Positions 8,821-18,519 are shown, counted from the stretch's first letter. The stretch is 64,000 bases of DNA from Ruminiclostridium papyrosolvens DSM 2782 (GCF_029318685.1 NZ_CP119677.1:248001-312000), one strand, 5' to 3'. The notes: generated from the sequence alone by a model not told the origin. Program-made: numbers and translations.

Positions 8821-9996
8821 ATGGGGAGAATAATAATTTTTACAGGCAAAGGTGGGGTTGGAAAAACAAGTACTGCAGCAGCACATGCAGTTAAGGCTGC
8901 TAAAGCCGGAAAGAAAACCCTTATTGTGAGTACTGATATGGCACATAACCTCAGTGACATATTCATGAGGGAAGTGAGAGAAGACCCGATTGAAATCATG
9001 GAAAACCTTGATTGCCTGGAAATTGACTCAAATTATGAAATGAACAGACACTATGAGCATATTTCAGCTGCATTCAAAAATATGATGGCATTTAAAAGTG
9101 AGGAAGATAGTGAGACCTTTGAAGATATTGTAGTATTTCCGGGTATCGAAGAGCTGTTTTCACTGCTTCGTATCAAGGAAGTGTATGACACAGGAGCTTA
9201 TGACCTGATTATCGTGGATTGTGCTCCCACCGGAGAAACTCTGTCACTCCTAAAATTCCCCGAACTGTTTTCGTGGTATATGGAAAAGCTGTTTCCAATA
9301 GGCAAGGTAGCAATGAAAGTTTTAAGGCCTATTTCAAAGTCAGTATTCAAGTTGGATATGCCGGATTCCAAGGCCATGAACGATATCGAAAAACTTTACG
9401 TAAAATTGGGAGAGTTACAGGGACTGCTTAAGGATAGGGATATATGCAGTATCAGGCTGGTTACAATTCCCGAAAAGATGGTGGTAGAGGAAACAAAGAG
9501 AAATTATATGTACATGAACTTATATAACTTTAATGTTGACGGCTTGTACATTAACCGTATAATTCCCGATGATATAGATAATAAATTTTTTGATAGGTGG
9601 AAGTTGATTCAGGGAAATTATCTCAATGAGCTTGAGGCTGCCTTTTACAATATCCCAACCTATAAAATTAAATGGTATGAAGTAGATATAAATGGGATAG
9701 AAGGATTGGATAGAATAGTGGAAGATTCCCTGCGAGACGAAAATATATTTGAGGTCAACAAGAAGGTGGAGAGCGAGACTTTTGAAAAAACGGACACAGG
9801 TTATAGGCTAAAGGTTTATGTGCCGTTTACAAACAAACAGGATTTTGACCTTCTTGAATCGGGGACAGATATCATAATCAAAATCGGAAATTTTAAACGT
9901 AATATACCAATTCCCAATGTAATTAGGAAGTACTCCGTGAGGTCAGCCAAGTTTGAAGCGGAAGCCCTTTGTATAGATTTTGTCATAAAGGAGTGA
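8821..9996 (+). CDS. Get3/ArsA-like ATPase with C-terminal HSP20-like domain (1)
   Basis: A 391-residue member of the ArsA/TRC40 ATPase family. The deviant Walker A GKGGVGKTS lies at residues 9-17, switch I is STDMAHNLSD, and switch II is DCAPTGETLSLL. There is one ATPase domain, not the fused pair of plasmid ArsA, and no ArsB pump nearby, so arsenite efflux is unlikely. The last 75 residues (after DTGYRLKVYVPF) fit the small-heat-shock-like domain attached to bacterial Get3d-type proteins. I see no CxxC of the zinc-linked Get3 dimer. Client binding or targeting is therefore a family-based inference. Start 8821 is preferred over an ATG 24 bases upstream because AGGAGGT precedes it. Confidence 0.82.
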   Translation: MGRIIIFTGKGGVGKTSTAAAHAVKAAKAGKKTLIVSTDMAHNLSDIFMREVREDPIEIMENLDCLEIDSNYEMNRHYEHISAAFKNMMAFKSEEDSETFEDIVVFPGIEELFSLLRIKEVYDTGAYDLIIVDCAPTGETLSLLKFPELFSWYMEKLFPIGKVAMKVLRPISKSVFKLDMPDSKAMNDIEKLYVKLGELQGLLKDRDICSIRLVTIPEKMVVEETKRNYMYMNLYNFNVDGLYINRIIPDDIDNKFFDRWKLIQGNYLNELEAAFYNIPTYKIKWYEVDINGIEGLDRIVEDSLRDENIFEVNKKVESETFEKTDTGYRLKVYVPFTNKQDFDLLESGTDIIIKIGNFKRNIPIPNVIRKYSVRSAKFEAEALCIDFVIKE

Positions 9997-10002
9997 TTTT
10001 GT

Positions 10003-10227
10003 GTGAATAAAGAGTTTGTTAAAAAAATAATTAAGTCTGAAATATTAAGGTATGAGGCCTTTAAAGAAATTCTCCCTGAGGATGTTAAAAAGAAGTTGGA
10101 GGGCTTTGAAAAGGATGCTGTAAAGGTAATGAAGGATATTGCTCTTGAAATAATAACAGAAAACAGTAATAAGAAAGAAGGAGCGGAAAGGAAAGAGATT
10201 AAGAAAGTGTCTGTTGACTTTTCATAA
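10003..10227 (+). CDS. Small charged protein between the two ATPases
   Basis: A 74-residue Lys/Glu-rich protein without membrane segments or cysteines, predicted by eye to be largely helical. I do not recognise a family. It starts with GTG 6 bases after the upstream stop, with GGAGTG as ribosome site, and ends 21 bases before the second ATPase, so all three are surely co-transcribed. The position suggests an adaptor or regulator of the two ATPases, which is inference only. Confidence 0.7.
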   Translation: MNKEFVKKIIKSEILRYEAFKEILPEDVKKKLEGFEKDAVKVMKDIALEIITENSNKKEGAERKEIKKVSVDFS

Positions 10228-10248
10228 TTTTAATGGAGGTATAACAAT

Positions 10249-11409
10249 ATGAGGATTATTCTATATACAGGCAAGGGTGGAGTGGGTAAAACCAGTATAG
10301 CGGCTGCTACGGCATGTAAAATAGCTGAGGGCGGTAAACGTGTTTTGATAATAAGTACCGATCAGGCTCACAGTCTTGGGGATTCTTTTGATGTAAAGCT
10401 TTCCAATGTCCCGGCTATGCTGGCAGAAAACCTTTTTGCCATGGAAATTGATTCTATTCTTGAAAATGAGAAAGTATGGGGGAATATAAAAGGGTATATT
10501 GAAAGGCTCATGACCCTGAAGGGTGATAGTAATATAGAAACTGAGGAATTACTGGTGTTTCCGGGGTTTGATGAACTCCTGTCTCTTATAAGAATAAAAG
10601 AAATTTATGATGAGGGCAAATATGATGTTTTAATTGTAGATTGTGCACCAACAGGAGAGACAATGTCGCTTCTGAAGTTTCCTGATTTATTTAAGTGGTG
10701 GATGGAAAAACTGTTTCCCATTAAAAGAAAGGGAGCAAAGCTTGTAAAGCCGGTTATTGAGGCGACCATAAAGATTCCTGTTCCCGGTGATGAGACTTTC
10801 GATGAAATTGAAAGGCTATATTTAAAAATCCATGAATTGCATCAACTTATGCAGGACAAAGAAAAGGTAAGTATCCGTATAGTAACTACACCGGAAAAAA
10901 TTGTTATTAAAGAGGCGAAGAGAAGCTTTTCATATTTACACCTTTTTGATTACAATGTGGATGGAATTATAATAAATAAGATATTTTCTAAGGAATCCCT
11001 GTCAGGATATTTTGAGAAATGGGATGACATTCAAACAAGCAGTATTAATGATATCCTTGAAAGCTTTAGTGGGATTCCCGTATTTAAACTTGAGCTTATG
11101 GACACTGAGCTTAGAGGATATGATGCTTTGAAAAAGGTTGGTGGATGTTTGTATCAAAATACTGACCCGATACAGGTTCTTTTCAAGGATAAAATATTTG
11201 ATGTGGTGAAAGAAGACCAAGGCTATACTTTTTTAATTAGTATGCCATTTGTTGATAAAAAAGAACTGAAACTCCTCCAAAAGGGCGACGAGATTACCAT
11301 CTCCATAAAGAATGAAAAAAGAAGTTTTATTTTACCTGTAAAGCTTCAATCCAAGGAAATTACAGGAGCGAAGTACAGTGATGGAAAATTGAATATTCAT
11401 TTTGCATAA
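10249..11409 (+). CDS. Get3/ArsA-like ATPase with C-terminal HSP20-like domain (2)
   Basis: A 386-residue paralogue of the ATPase at 8821. It has GKGGVGKTS at residues 8-16, switch I STDQAHSLGD, switch II DCAPTGETMSLL, and a matching C-terminal beta-rich domain beginning near EDQGYTFLISMPF. It differs from its partner throughout, so this is an old duplication, and the pair may form a heterodimer. TGGAGG precedes the ATG. Expression is probably under the MarR-family regulator at 8204. Confidence 0.82.
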   Translation: MRIILYTGKGGVGKTSIAAATACKIAEGGKRVLIISTDQAHSLGDSFDVKLSNVPAMLAENLFAMEIDSILENEKVWGNIKGYIERLMTLKGDSNIETEELLVFPGFDELLSLIRIKEIYDEGKYDVLIVDCAPTGETMSLLKFPDLFKWWMEKLFPIKRKGAKLVKPVIEATIKIPVPGDETFDEIERLYLKIHELHQLMQDKEKVSIRIVTTPEKIVIKEAKRSFSYLHLFDYNVDGIIINKIFSKESLSGYFEKWDDIQTSSINDILESFSGIPVFKLELMDTELRGYDALKKVGGCLYQNTDPIQVLFKDKIFDVVKEDQGYTFLISMPFVDKKELKLLQKGDEITISIKNEKRSFILPVKLQSKEITGAKYSDGKLNIHFA

Positions 11410-11448
11410 TTATTTTCCGTGTGCTATATTTGGATGGGGTGAATACAT

Positions 11449-12111
11449 TTGAATAAAAAAATTCTTTGCATTATAGGTGATTATTATCACGACCACGACA
11501 TAGCATATGAAGCACTCAAAAAGGCAGTTGATATGTTGAATAAATCAGGCCCTCACACATTTGAACTTATTGATTCTGACGTAGATGGCCTTGAAAAAGC
11601 TTTGTTACGAAATCTTGACCTTGTTATATTGGGTAAGGAGAACAGAGTTAATCCCGCTGATGAATTAGTAAACAATTGGATGACATGCGATATTGAAAAT
11701 AAGATTGTAGATTATGTAAATAACGGTGGAAGCTGGCTGGCATGGCATGCGGGTTTAGCTTTGTATAATAAAACAGGAGAGTACACAAAAATGCTGGGTG
11801 GATATTTTTTAAGCCATCCAAGTCAACACGAGATTGTAAGATATATTCCTAAAGAAAATAGCAGTGGAATCAGACTGAAGGAATCCTTTGAAGCAATAGA
11901 TGAACACTATTTTGTAAAATATAATCTTGAAAGCAGTCTTGCATTCCTAGACAGCGAGTCCTCGTATGGTAAAGCTGAAGCAGGTTGGTCACGTGAATTC
12001 GGAGCCGGAAGAGTTTGCTGCCTTGCTCCCACCCATAGGGAAGAGGGACTCGCAAATAAATTGATGCTTGAAACTTTGGCCGCCTGTATCTCTTGGGGAT
12101 GCAGACTGTGA
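11449..12111 (+). CDS. ThuA-like domain protein
   Basis: A 220-residue protein starting with TTG. The central part, GGSWLAWHAGLA followed by KMLGGYFLSHPSQHEI, matches the ThuA / glutamine-amidotransferase-like fold, which occurs in sugar-utilisation loci. No catalytic assignment is possible. GGATGGGG lies upstream of the TTG. It precedes uronate isomerase by 43 bases and may share its transcript, which would suit a role in carbohydrate metabolism. Confidence 0.65.
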   Translation: MNKKILCIIGDYYHDHDIAYEALKKAVDMLNKSGPHTFELIDSDVDGLEKALLRNLDLVILGKENRVNPADELVNNWMTCDIENKIVDYVNNGGSWLAWHAGLALYNKTGEYTKMLGGYFLSHPSQHEIVRYIPKENSSGIRLKESFEAIDEHYFVKYNLESSLAFLDSESSYGKAEAGWSREFGAGRVCCLAPTHREEGLANKLMLETLAACISWGCRL

Positions 12112-12154
12112 ATATATTTACTTTTTAGTAAGACAAAATACGGAGGTGTAGTAC

Positions 12155-13546
12155 TTGTTAAACAATAATTTTATTTTAAACGGCAAAACAGCTAAAGCTT
12201 TATATGAAGGGCTTGCTAAAGATGCACCTGTATACGACTATCATTGCCACCTTTGTGCAAAAGATATTTATGAAGATGAGATTTTTACTGATATTTCGTC
12301 AATCTGGCTTGGATATGACCATTATAAATGGAGAACAATGCGTTTTGCCGGAGTACCTGAAGAATACATAACGGGAAACGGTGACGGACGCACCAAATTC
12401 AAAATGTGGGCAAAAACCTGTGAAAGGCTTATAGGAAGTCCTCTTTACCATTGGGCTAATATGGAGCTGGAGACTTACTTCGGAGTTAATGAAGTTCTGA
12501 AGGAAAGCAATGCAGATAAAATATATGACTACTGCAATGCAAAAATAAACGAGGATAAGCTTTCTCCCGTAAAGATGATACAGTCATCCAATGTAAAGCT
12601 CATATGTACTACGGACGACCCCATTGATTCCCTTGAATATCATTTTCTTTTGGGAAAGAACACTGACAAAGGATTTGCAGTTTTACCTACTTTCAGGCCG
12701 GATAACGCACTAAAGATACTAAACGATAATTTTGTTGAATACATAAAAAAACTTGAGTCTTCATCAAATATAAAGATTACAACTTATAAGGACTTATTAG
12801 CTGCTCTGAAAAACAGAATTGAATTTTTCAGACAGGCTGGCTGTGTTCTCTCGGACCATTCACTTGAAAGTCTTATTTATTTGCCTGGAGACTTTGATGA
12901 AGCAACCAATATATTCGAAAAGAAACTCAATGGAGCGCCTGTTTCCGTTGAGGAGGCAGAAAAATATAAGCTTTATACTCTATGTGTTTTAGCAGAAGCA
13001 TATAAGGAAGCCGGATGGGCAATGCAGCTGCACATTGGAGCTATCAGAAGTACAAATGATTCTATGCTCAAAAAGGCCGGCGTTGACTCAGGGTTTGATA
13101 TCATGAACGATTTCCAGATTGCTGAACCTTTGGCAAAGCTCCTTAATGATATGGATAAAAAGAATGCGCTGCCTAAGACAATATTGTATACACTAAATTC
13201 TAAGGATAATCTGGTTTTGGCATCTCTTCCACATTGCTTTACGGAGGATGGGGTTCCCGGAAAAGTACAGTTCGGTGCTGCATGGTGGTTCAATGACCAC
13301 AAGGAAGGAATAACGGCACACCTTAAAGCTATTGCGGACCAGGGCATGTTGTCATATTTCGTAGGAATGCTGACTGACTCCAGAAGCTTTCTCTCTTATG
13401 TAAGGCATGATTACTTTAGGAGGATTCTATGTTCATTTGTCGGTGACCTTGTTGACAAGAGAGAGTTCGCCGATGATGCTGCAATACTTGAAGAAATTGT
13501 TGAGGGTATTTGCTACAAAAATATAGTAAGGTATCTGGGTTTATAA
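12155..13546 (+). CDS. uxaC: Uronate isomerase
   Basis: A 463-residue member of the glucuronate/galacturonate isomerase family, which converts D-glucuronate to D-fructuronate and D-galacturonate to D-tagaturonate as the first step of hexuronate catabolism. The amidohydrolase-like metal motif YDYHCHL (residues 29-35) and the segment WAMQLHIGAIRSTN near residue 290 are visible, and the length is normal for the family. The start is TTG with a strong GGAGGTG seven bases ahead. No other uronate genes are next to it. A hairpin terminator follows. Confidence 0.93.
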   Translation: MLNNNFILNGKTAKALYEGLAKDAPVYDYHCHLCAKDIYEDEIFTDISSIWLGYDHYKWRTMRFAGVPEEYITGNGDGRTKFKMWAKTCERLIGSPLYHWANMELETYFGVNEVLKESNADKIYDYCNAKINEDKLSPVKMIQSSNVKLICTTDDPIDSLEYHFLLGKNTDKGFAVLPTFRPDNALKILNDNFVEYIKKLESSSNIKITTYKDLLAALKNRIEFFRQAGCVLSDHSLESLIYLPGDFDEATNIFEKKLNGAPVSVEEAEKYKLYTLCVLAEAYKEAGWAMQLHIGAIRSTNDSMLKKAGVDSGFDIMNDFQIAEPLAKLLNDMDKKNALPKTILYTLNSKDNLVLASLPHCFTEDGVPGKVQFGAAWWFNDHKEGITAHLKAIADQGMLSYFVGMLTDSRSFLSYVRHDYFRRILCSFVGDLVDKREFADDAAILEEIVEGICYKNIVRYLGL

Positions 13547-13564
13547 GTTTTTATAAAAGTCAAA

Positions 13565-13608
13565 GGGTTATTTTATCTTAATGCTTGGGATAAAATAACC
13601 CCCTTTTT
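13565..13608. terminator. Terminator between uxaC and the YyaL gene
   Basis: A perfect 13-bp stem (13565-13577 with 13589-13601) is followed by a T-run on the plus strand. It lies between convergent genes and may serve both. Confidence 0.8.
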
Positions 13609-13626
13609 CTATCTTTGAAAGTACTT

Positions 13627-15645
13627 CTAAGATAAAACCTCAGACAGCTTTTCCGGCTGTGTAACAGGTTCCATGCAGGAAAAGTTCCGGCAAACATATG
13701 CTGCAGTCTTACCATTTTGAGACTTATAGTCTCCGACGAAAGGAGCAATCTCAGTAAGCTCAGGCGATATATTTGATATGGTAACAGCAAAGGGCAAATA
13801 TTTACGATTTAAGGTATCTACCATCTCTTTACTGTTTTCTCCTGTAATAACTATCTCAGAGGAATTATCAGAAACTGAATACATGTAGCTGGAAAGCATG
13901 TAACTATGTCCTGTTGGGGCTGCTTTAACCTGATTGTTGAAGAAATCCATTATGGCTTTTGCTCTGTTTTCATATTCATGATGGCCGGTTATTCGTGCTA
14001 ATCTAAGAAGGTTCATTGCTGCAACGGAGTTTCCGGAAGGAATTGCACCATCATAGCTTTCCCTTGGCCTTGATATAAGTTGTTCAGAATCATGACCGTA
14101 TAAAAACAGTGCTGCAGAATTATTTTCTCCAAAGAGATTTAACATGGCATCTGTCAATTTTAAGGCTCTTTTTAGATAAATTGTTGTAAAGGTAGCTTCA
14201 TATAGTTCAAGCAATCCCCAGACAAGGAATGCGTAGTCTTCCAGATAAGCAGGAAACATTGCTTCTCCGTCACGGTAGCGTGCCAGCAAACGTCCGTCAG
14301 TTCTGATGAGTTTTTTATATATGAAGTCAACGCATCTTTTTGCGGTTTCAATGTACCTTTCTTCGCCGAAAATCCTGCCGCAATAAGCCATTGCTGCTAT
14401 CATAAGCCCGTTCCAAGAGGTCAGAACCTTGTCATCTTTGTAGGGGTGAACCCTTTTTTCTCTGTGGTTAAAGAGCTTTTTCCTGCACTCCTCTGCAAAG
14501 CTTTTTTGCTGTTGGGATAGAGCGCCTGTTTCAATAAGGTTTGGTATGTTCAGACCTTCAAAGTTACCTGAGGGTGTTATATCGAATAAGTTGCAATACT
14601 CTTTTCCGTCCTTCTGCCCAAGAACTTTCATTACTTCTTCTTGGGACCAAATATAGAACTTGCCTTCAAAACCTTCTGAATCGGCATCTTCGGCAGAATA
14701 AAAAGCACCCAATTGAGAGGACATATCCCTTTGTACATAGTCAAGTATTTGTCGGGAGGTTTCTTCGTAGTTTTTGTTTCCGGTTGCAGAATAAGCCTCT
14801 CCATAAGCTATAGCCAGTAGTGCATTGTCATAGAGCATTTTTTCAAAATGTGGAACAAGCCACTTTTTGTCTGTTGAGTATCTGCTGAAGCCAAAGCCTA
14901 TGTGGTCGAATATTCCCCCGTTTTTCATTGACTCAAGAGTCTTCTCAACCATTTCCAGTGCGAAGGGCTCTTTTTCTGTGTACCAGTATCTAAGCAAAAA
15001 GAGCAGTGTGTGGGGGGAGGGGAATTTGGGAGAGGTTCCGAAACCTCCATATTTAATGTCAAAATTATATTTAAAGTGTTTAAAGGCCTCGTGTATTATG
15101 TCTTTTGAAATTATAGTTTCATCAGAGCTTTCTTCATGACTTACATGCTCTATAATGTTTTTGGCTGATTCTAATAGACTTTCTCTTTTTAAGTCCCACG
15201 CTTCTTTTACTGAATCAAGCAGAGACATAAGCCCTATAGAGCCCTTGCTGTTATCCTTAGGGAAATATGTTCCGGCATAAAAGGGCTGCCTGTCGGGGGT
15301 CAGAAAAACTGTGAGAGGCCATCCGCCGTGGCCTGTTAAAGTCTGACACACTGACATATAAATGCTGTCAATGTCCGGTCTTTCTTCCCGGTCAACCTTT
15401 ATACATATGAAATCCCGGTTTAATATGTGTGCTACTTCCTCATCCTCAAAGGACTCACGTTCCATTACATGGCACCAGTGACAAGTGCTGTAGCCTATTG
15501 ACAGGAATATGGGTTTATCTTCACTGACAGCACGGGCAAAGGCTTCGGGACCCCAAGGATACCAGTCAACAGGATTGTGAGCATGTTGTAGGAGGTAGGG
15601 GGATTTTTCATGGATTAGTTTGTTTGTATATTTATGTTCAGACAT
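13627..15645 (-). CDS. YyaL-type thioredoxin-domain protein (DUF255)
   Basis: A 672-residue protein of the YyaL / spermatogenesis-associated protein 20 family. Residues 1-170 form the thioredoxin-like domain with a C-x-x-C at 55 and 58 in the context [11 protein letters not shown], and the remainder resembles an alpha-helical six-hairpin (glycosidase-like) fold. The cellular role of the family is unresolved. The length is normal. A decayed copy of its N-terminal coding part lies at 17099-17195. It is transcribed alone, convergent with uxaC. Confidence 0.88.
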   Translation of the reverse strand: MSEHKYTNKLIHEKSPYLLQHAHNPVDWYPWGPEAFARAVSEDKPIFLSIGYSTCHWCHVMERESFEDEEVAHILNRDFICIKVDREERPDIDSIYMSVCQTLTGHGGWPLTVFLTPDRQPFYAGTYFPKDNSKGSIGLMSLLDSVKEAWDLKRESLLESAKNIIEHVSHEESSDETIISKDIIHEAFKHFKYNFDIKYGGFGTSPKFPSPHTLLFLLRYWYTEKEPFALEMVEKTLESMKNGGIFDHIGFGFSRYSTDKKWLVPHFEKMLYDNALLAIAYGEAYSATGNKNYEETSRQILDYVQRDMSSQLGAFYSAEDADSEGFEGKFYIWSQEEVMKVLGQKDGKEYCNLFDITPSGNFEGLNIPNLIETGALSQQQKSFAEECRKKLFNHREKRVHPYKDDKVLTSWNGLMIAAMAYCGRIFGEERYIETAKRCVDFIYKKLIRTDGRLLARYRDGEAMFPAYLEDYAFLVWGLLELYEATFTTIYLKRALKLTDAMLNLFGENNSAALFLYGHDSEQLISRPRESYDGAIPSGNSVAAMNLLRLARITGHHEYENRAKAIMDFFNNQVKAAPTGHSYMLSSYMYSVSDNSSEIVITGENSKEMVDTLNRKYLPFAVTISNISPELTEIAPFVGDYKSQNGKTAAYVCRNFSCMEPVTQPEKLSEVLS

Positions 15646-15841
15646 TTTTTGTATCCTCTCTATTTAGTATAACTGTGTATCAGTTATAGTTATACCCAAT
15701 GTAAATTAATAGTATCAATAACATATTGAATAACTGGTTGACTTATTTATTTGCAAAATGTACCATAGGCTTGTTAACGTTTCAAACAACGAATATACGG
15801 TTTTACAGTAATGCAGTGTCAGGAATTTGGAGGGGAAAACA

Positions 15842-16363
15842 ATGAGTAATTTTGTACATATTTATTTTGAAACACGAAATCTTTTAGTACGTCAATATAC
15901 GATGGAAGATTTGGACGGATTATATGAGGTTATGTCAAATCCCAAAGTTCACCAATTTACAAAAGACAAAAATCATCCCTGGGATAAACTTAAGACGCAA
16001 CAGTACATTGAATTCTTTATAGATAAAAATTTTGTTACATTAGATTGTTTTCATGGTGCTATAATTGAAAAAGCAAGTAACAGGATAATTGGGTTAACCG
16101 GACTAAATCCATATAAGGAAAATGAACCTGAGATTGAGTGGAAACTCGGTGTTACCTATTGGAATAAAGGATATGCGACTGAAATTGGAAAAGAAATAGT
16201 AAAGGAAGCATTCCAGACATCAGACATCATTGGTATTTATGGAATGGCTGAACCAGAAAATATGGCCTCCAGAAGGGTGCTTCAGAAAATAGGCATGAAA
16301 TATTTGGGCGTAAGTGAATTTAGAGACCAAAAAGATGCATTTTACTATATTGGAAGATTATAA
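15842..16363 (+). CDS. GNAT acetyltransferase, RimJ/RimL-like
   Basis: A 173-residue N-acetyltransferase. LLVRQYTMEDLDGLYEVM at the start and the acetyl-CoA region LGVTYWNKGYATEIGK, followed by ENMASRRVLQKIGMKY, are characteristic of the RimJ/RimL subgroup, which acetylates N-termini or small molecules. The ATG at 15842 follows GGAGGGG; a TTG 15 bases upstream overlaps that ribosome site and is rejected. Confidence 0.88.
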   Translation: MSNFVHIYFETRNLLVRQYTMEDLDGLYEVMSNPKVHQFTKDKNHPWDKLKTQQYIEFFIDKNFVTLDCFHGAIIEKASNRIIGLTGLNPYKENEPEIEWKLGVTYWNKGYATEIGKEIVKEAFQTSDIIGIYGMAEPENMASRRVLQKIGMKYLGVSEFRDQKDAFYYIGRL

Positions 16364-16371
16364 GTTTAATA

Positions 16372-16461
16372 GAAGGTAAGTCCTTTAAATCTATTGCTTC
16401 CTTGATCGGAAAAGATCCTACAACTATTTCTAAGTAAGTTAAAAAGCACGTACAGTCGGTA
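16372..16461 (+). pseudogene. IS30-family transposase scrap (HTH region)
   Basis: In one frame this stretch reads EGKSFKSIASLIGKDPTTIS, then K, a stop codon (16435-16437) and VKKHVQ. This is the N-terminal helix-turn-helix of IS30-family transposases, where a glutamate codon normally stands in place of the stop. No other part of the transposase is present on either side, so it is a relic about 30 codons long. Confidence 0.7.
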
Positions 16462-16476
16462 TAAAGGAGAAGGAAA

Positions 16477-17010
16477 ATGGCATACGCAATAGTGGGGTAT
16501 TTTGATTCTAAAACTGATTTATTTATTAAATCTATTTGGAAAGAGCTTGCTGATAATGATATATGCAATTACTTATATAACTCAGAAAACAACCCTCATA
16601 TTAAGTTTTTAATGTTTGAGGAGTTAGAGCTTGATAACGTAGTACCAATTCTATATGATTTTACTCAAAAGCATAAAAAGATTGATGTACACTTAAAAAA
16701 CTATGGTTTTTTCTCCAATGACACTCCCACTCTGTTTATTGATTTTTCTCCGTCAATTCAACTTCTTCAACTTGAGAGTGACATTCAAAACATATTTAAA
16801 AGTCATGGAAAAGCTTTTAACTTCAATTACTTTGACGAGAATATTTGGATGCCAAGTTGTCAATTAACTGTAAAAAACGAAAACTCTGCAATAAAGGAAG
16901 CAATAGAACTACTTTTAAATAAACCACTTCAGTTTAATGGTACGATTGAACGAATAGGAATTATTGAATTCCATCCTGCCAAACAATTAGTTTCCTATAG
17001 TTTGATTTAG
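16477..17010 (+). CDS. 2'-5' RNA ligase (2H phosphoesterase)-like protein
   Basis: A 177-residue protein with the layout of the LigT/2H superfamily: an early segment PHIKFLMFEEL and a later MPSCQLTV block in the place of the second histidine motif. The family normally carries two H-x-[TS] motifs. Here the first is H-I-K and the second has cysteine where histidine is expected, so catalytic activity is doubtful. The assignment rests on pattern only. AAAGGAGAAGG precedes the ATG. The gene lies between two gene relics. Confidence 0.5.
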   Translation: MAYAIVGYFDSKTDLFIKSIWKELADNDICNYLYNSENNPHIKFLMFEELELDNVVPILYDFTQKHKKIDVHLKNYGFFSNDTPTLFIDFSPSIQLLQLESDIQNIFKSHGKAFNFNYFDENIWMPSCQLTVKNENSAIKEAIELLLNKPLQFNGTIERIGIIEFHPAKQLVSYSLI

Positions 17011-17098
17011 TCAATTCGCATTCTTTATTTAATAAAAACTGGTATTATTTAACTATTGGCAGTAATGGTTAGAGTAAATATCTTCTGTTATATGCGTA

Positions 17099-17195
17099 CA
17101 TAGCACCATTGGCAAGTGCTGTAGCTGATACTCAAAATAATAGGCTTGTCTTCACTTGTGACCTGAGCAAAGGAGTGCATAGTGAACCAAGACTC
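17099..17195 (-). pseudogene. Decayed fragment of a YyaL-type gene
   Basis: On the minus strand this encodes EDKPIILSISYSTCQWCY, clearly the active-site region of the YyaL protein encoded at 13627-15645 ([18 protein letters not shown]). By hand count 52 of 75 aligned bases (17099-17173 against 15469-15543) are identical without gaps. A stop follows a few codons after the second cysteine and the upstream sequence is unrelated, so this is a short remnant. Confidence 0.75.
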
Positions 17196-17254
17196 TATTA
17201 TTTGTATCATATGTTTAAATGTTGAATTTACGGTGTTATGCTTATTAGGGGAAG

Positions 17255-18022
17255 TTATGGTTTCCTTGCTAAATATAAATCAATCGTATCTTTTATCTCA
17301 ATTTTACCGCCAAAATTATTTATTACATTTGACAATTCATTTTCAATTAAAATGCGAGTCTCCTCTGGCCTTGCCCTGTGGTCGGAGTTGGTATTAAGAA
17401 GTGACATATATTTAGGAGCGTCAAAGAACCTGGTTTGGTAATATAATTTATATCCAACATCAACAAACCCGTATTTCTTTATTGTTTCCGCAATTTCCAA
17501 GCATTTTTCTTCGCTGAATTTGTGAATCGAAGATTCATTGGTTGATTTATATTTATTGTAAACTTCCTGCATGGCAAAATCAAGTTCTGCGTCGGTTCGT
17601 GAAACATGATTCCAAAACAAGGCCATGACACCGCCACTTTTCAATAAGTTAAAGATCTTAGTATAGCCGACTTCTTGAGGAATCCAATGAAAAGCTGTTG
17701 CAGAGTAAATCAAATCATAATCATCCTTTTTAAGATTAGCACTTTCAAAATCGCTGTTTATAACATCAAAATTATGGAACTTTGCGAATTTCTCTTTAGA
17801 AAACTTAGCCATGTCTTCGCCCAGCTCAACGGCTGTAAGGTTACACCCCGTGTTTAAAAAAGGTAGTGTAGCCTGTCCGGTTCCGATACCGATTTCAAGA
17901 GCATTTTTATTGCTGTCCAAGTTCGAGAATTGTATAATATTTTCATATAATTCCTTTACATAGGTTGGGCGCATTTTATCATAATTTAATACGTCTTCAT
18001 TAAATGTAAAACGTAAATCCAT
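17255..18022 (-). CDS. Class I SAM-dependent methyltransferase
   Basis: A 255-residue methyltransferase. Motif I is ALEIGIGTGQATLPF near residue 42, the acidic loop NLTAVELGEDM follows, and the later ATAFHWIP segment is characteristic of the small-molecule methyltransferases related to the UbiE/Methyltransf_11 group. The substrate is unknown. It stands alone next to the IS-disrupted gene. Confidence 0.88.
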   Translation of the reverse strand: MDLRFTFNEDVLNYDKMRPTYVKELYENIIQFSNLDSNKNALEIGIGTGQATLPFLNTGCNLTAVELGEDMAKFSKEKFAKFHNFDVINSDFESANLKKDDYDLIYSATAFHWIPQEVGYTKIFNLLKSGGVMALFWNHVSRTDAELDFAMQEVYNKYKSTNESSIHKFSEEKCLEIAETIKKYGFVDVGYKLYYQTRFFDAPKYMSLLNTNSDHRARPEETRILIENELSNVINNFGGKIEIKDTIDLYLARKP

Positions 18023-18105
18023 CTAAATTTCCCCCTTGATACAAAACTAAATATTTAAAACCCCATAATCGTTCACATTTTTCGTGTGTTTATCTCTACA
18101 GATTT

Positions 18106-18408
18106 TCATGTTTTTGAAATATTACCTGATACTTTATCATACCATTTTTGATAATAATAAATAATAGGAACAATGCAAAATATTACAAGGAAAAATTCAA
18201 ATCGATTAATATTCAACCTATACAGTCCGAATTTTTCAAAAATAAACGGGCTAATGATAAATGCTTGCACTACATCTAGGATAATATTAGTTCCAACAAA
18301 TAACCAAAACCTTGGGTAAGTAATATAAAATACGTAGATTGTTACAACAGGAAGAAATCCATACTCAAAAGATGAAACGTCAGTAAGAAAGAACACGTTG
18401 TTTGTAAT
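18106..18408 (-). pseudogene. C-terminal part of IS-split membrane protein (CBO0543-like)
   Basis: These bases encode about 100 C-terminal residues starting NNVFFLTDVSSFEYG, with hydrophobic segments and the stretch YPRFWLFVGTNIILDV that I associate with the clostridial CBO0543 family of small membrane proteins. The frame continues artificially into the IS left end, giving an apparent 120-residue ORF. The N-terminal part is at 20825-20988. Joining them through one copy of GTAAT gives an uninterrupted 153-residue frame. Confidence 0.8.
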
Positions 18409-18519
18409 TGTTAATGCTATTCTAAAATTGTACCACTTACCGGTAAAAAAATAGGCCACCTTAATCAAATTTTCCTGTATGATTTTGTTATCCAGACACT
18501 ATCGTACAGGAGGAAAGGT

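Noticed and set aside
8821-11409. Arsenical-resistance operon
   Set aside because: The ATPases are single-domain with HSP20-like tails, and there is no ArsB, ArsC, ArsD or arsenic-type repressor nearby.
17182-17441. Plus-strand ORFs opposite the methyltransferase 3' end
   Set aside because: They overlap a well-supported methyltransferase gene on the other strand and have no ribosome site.
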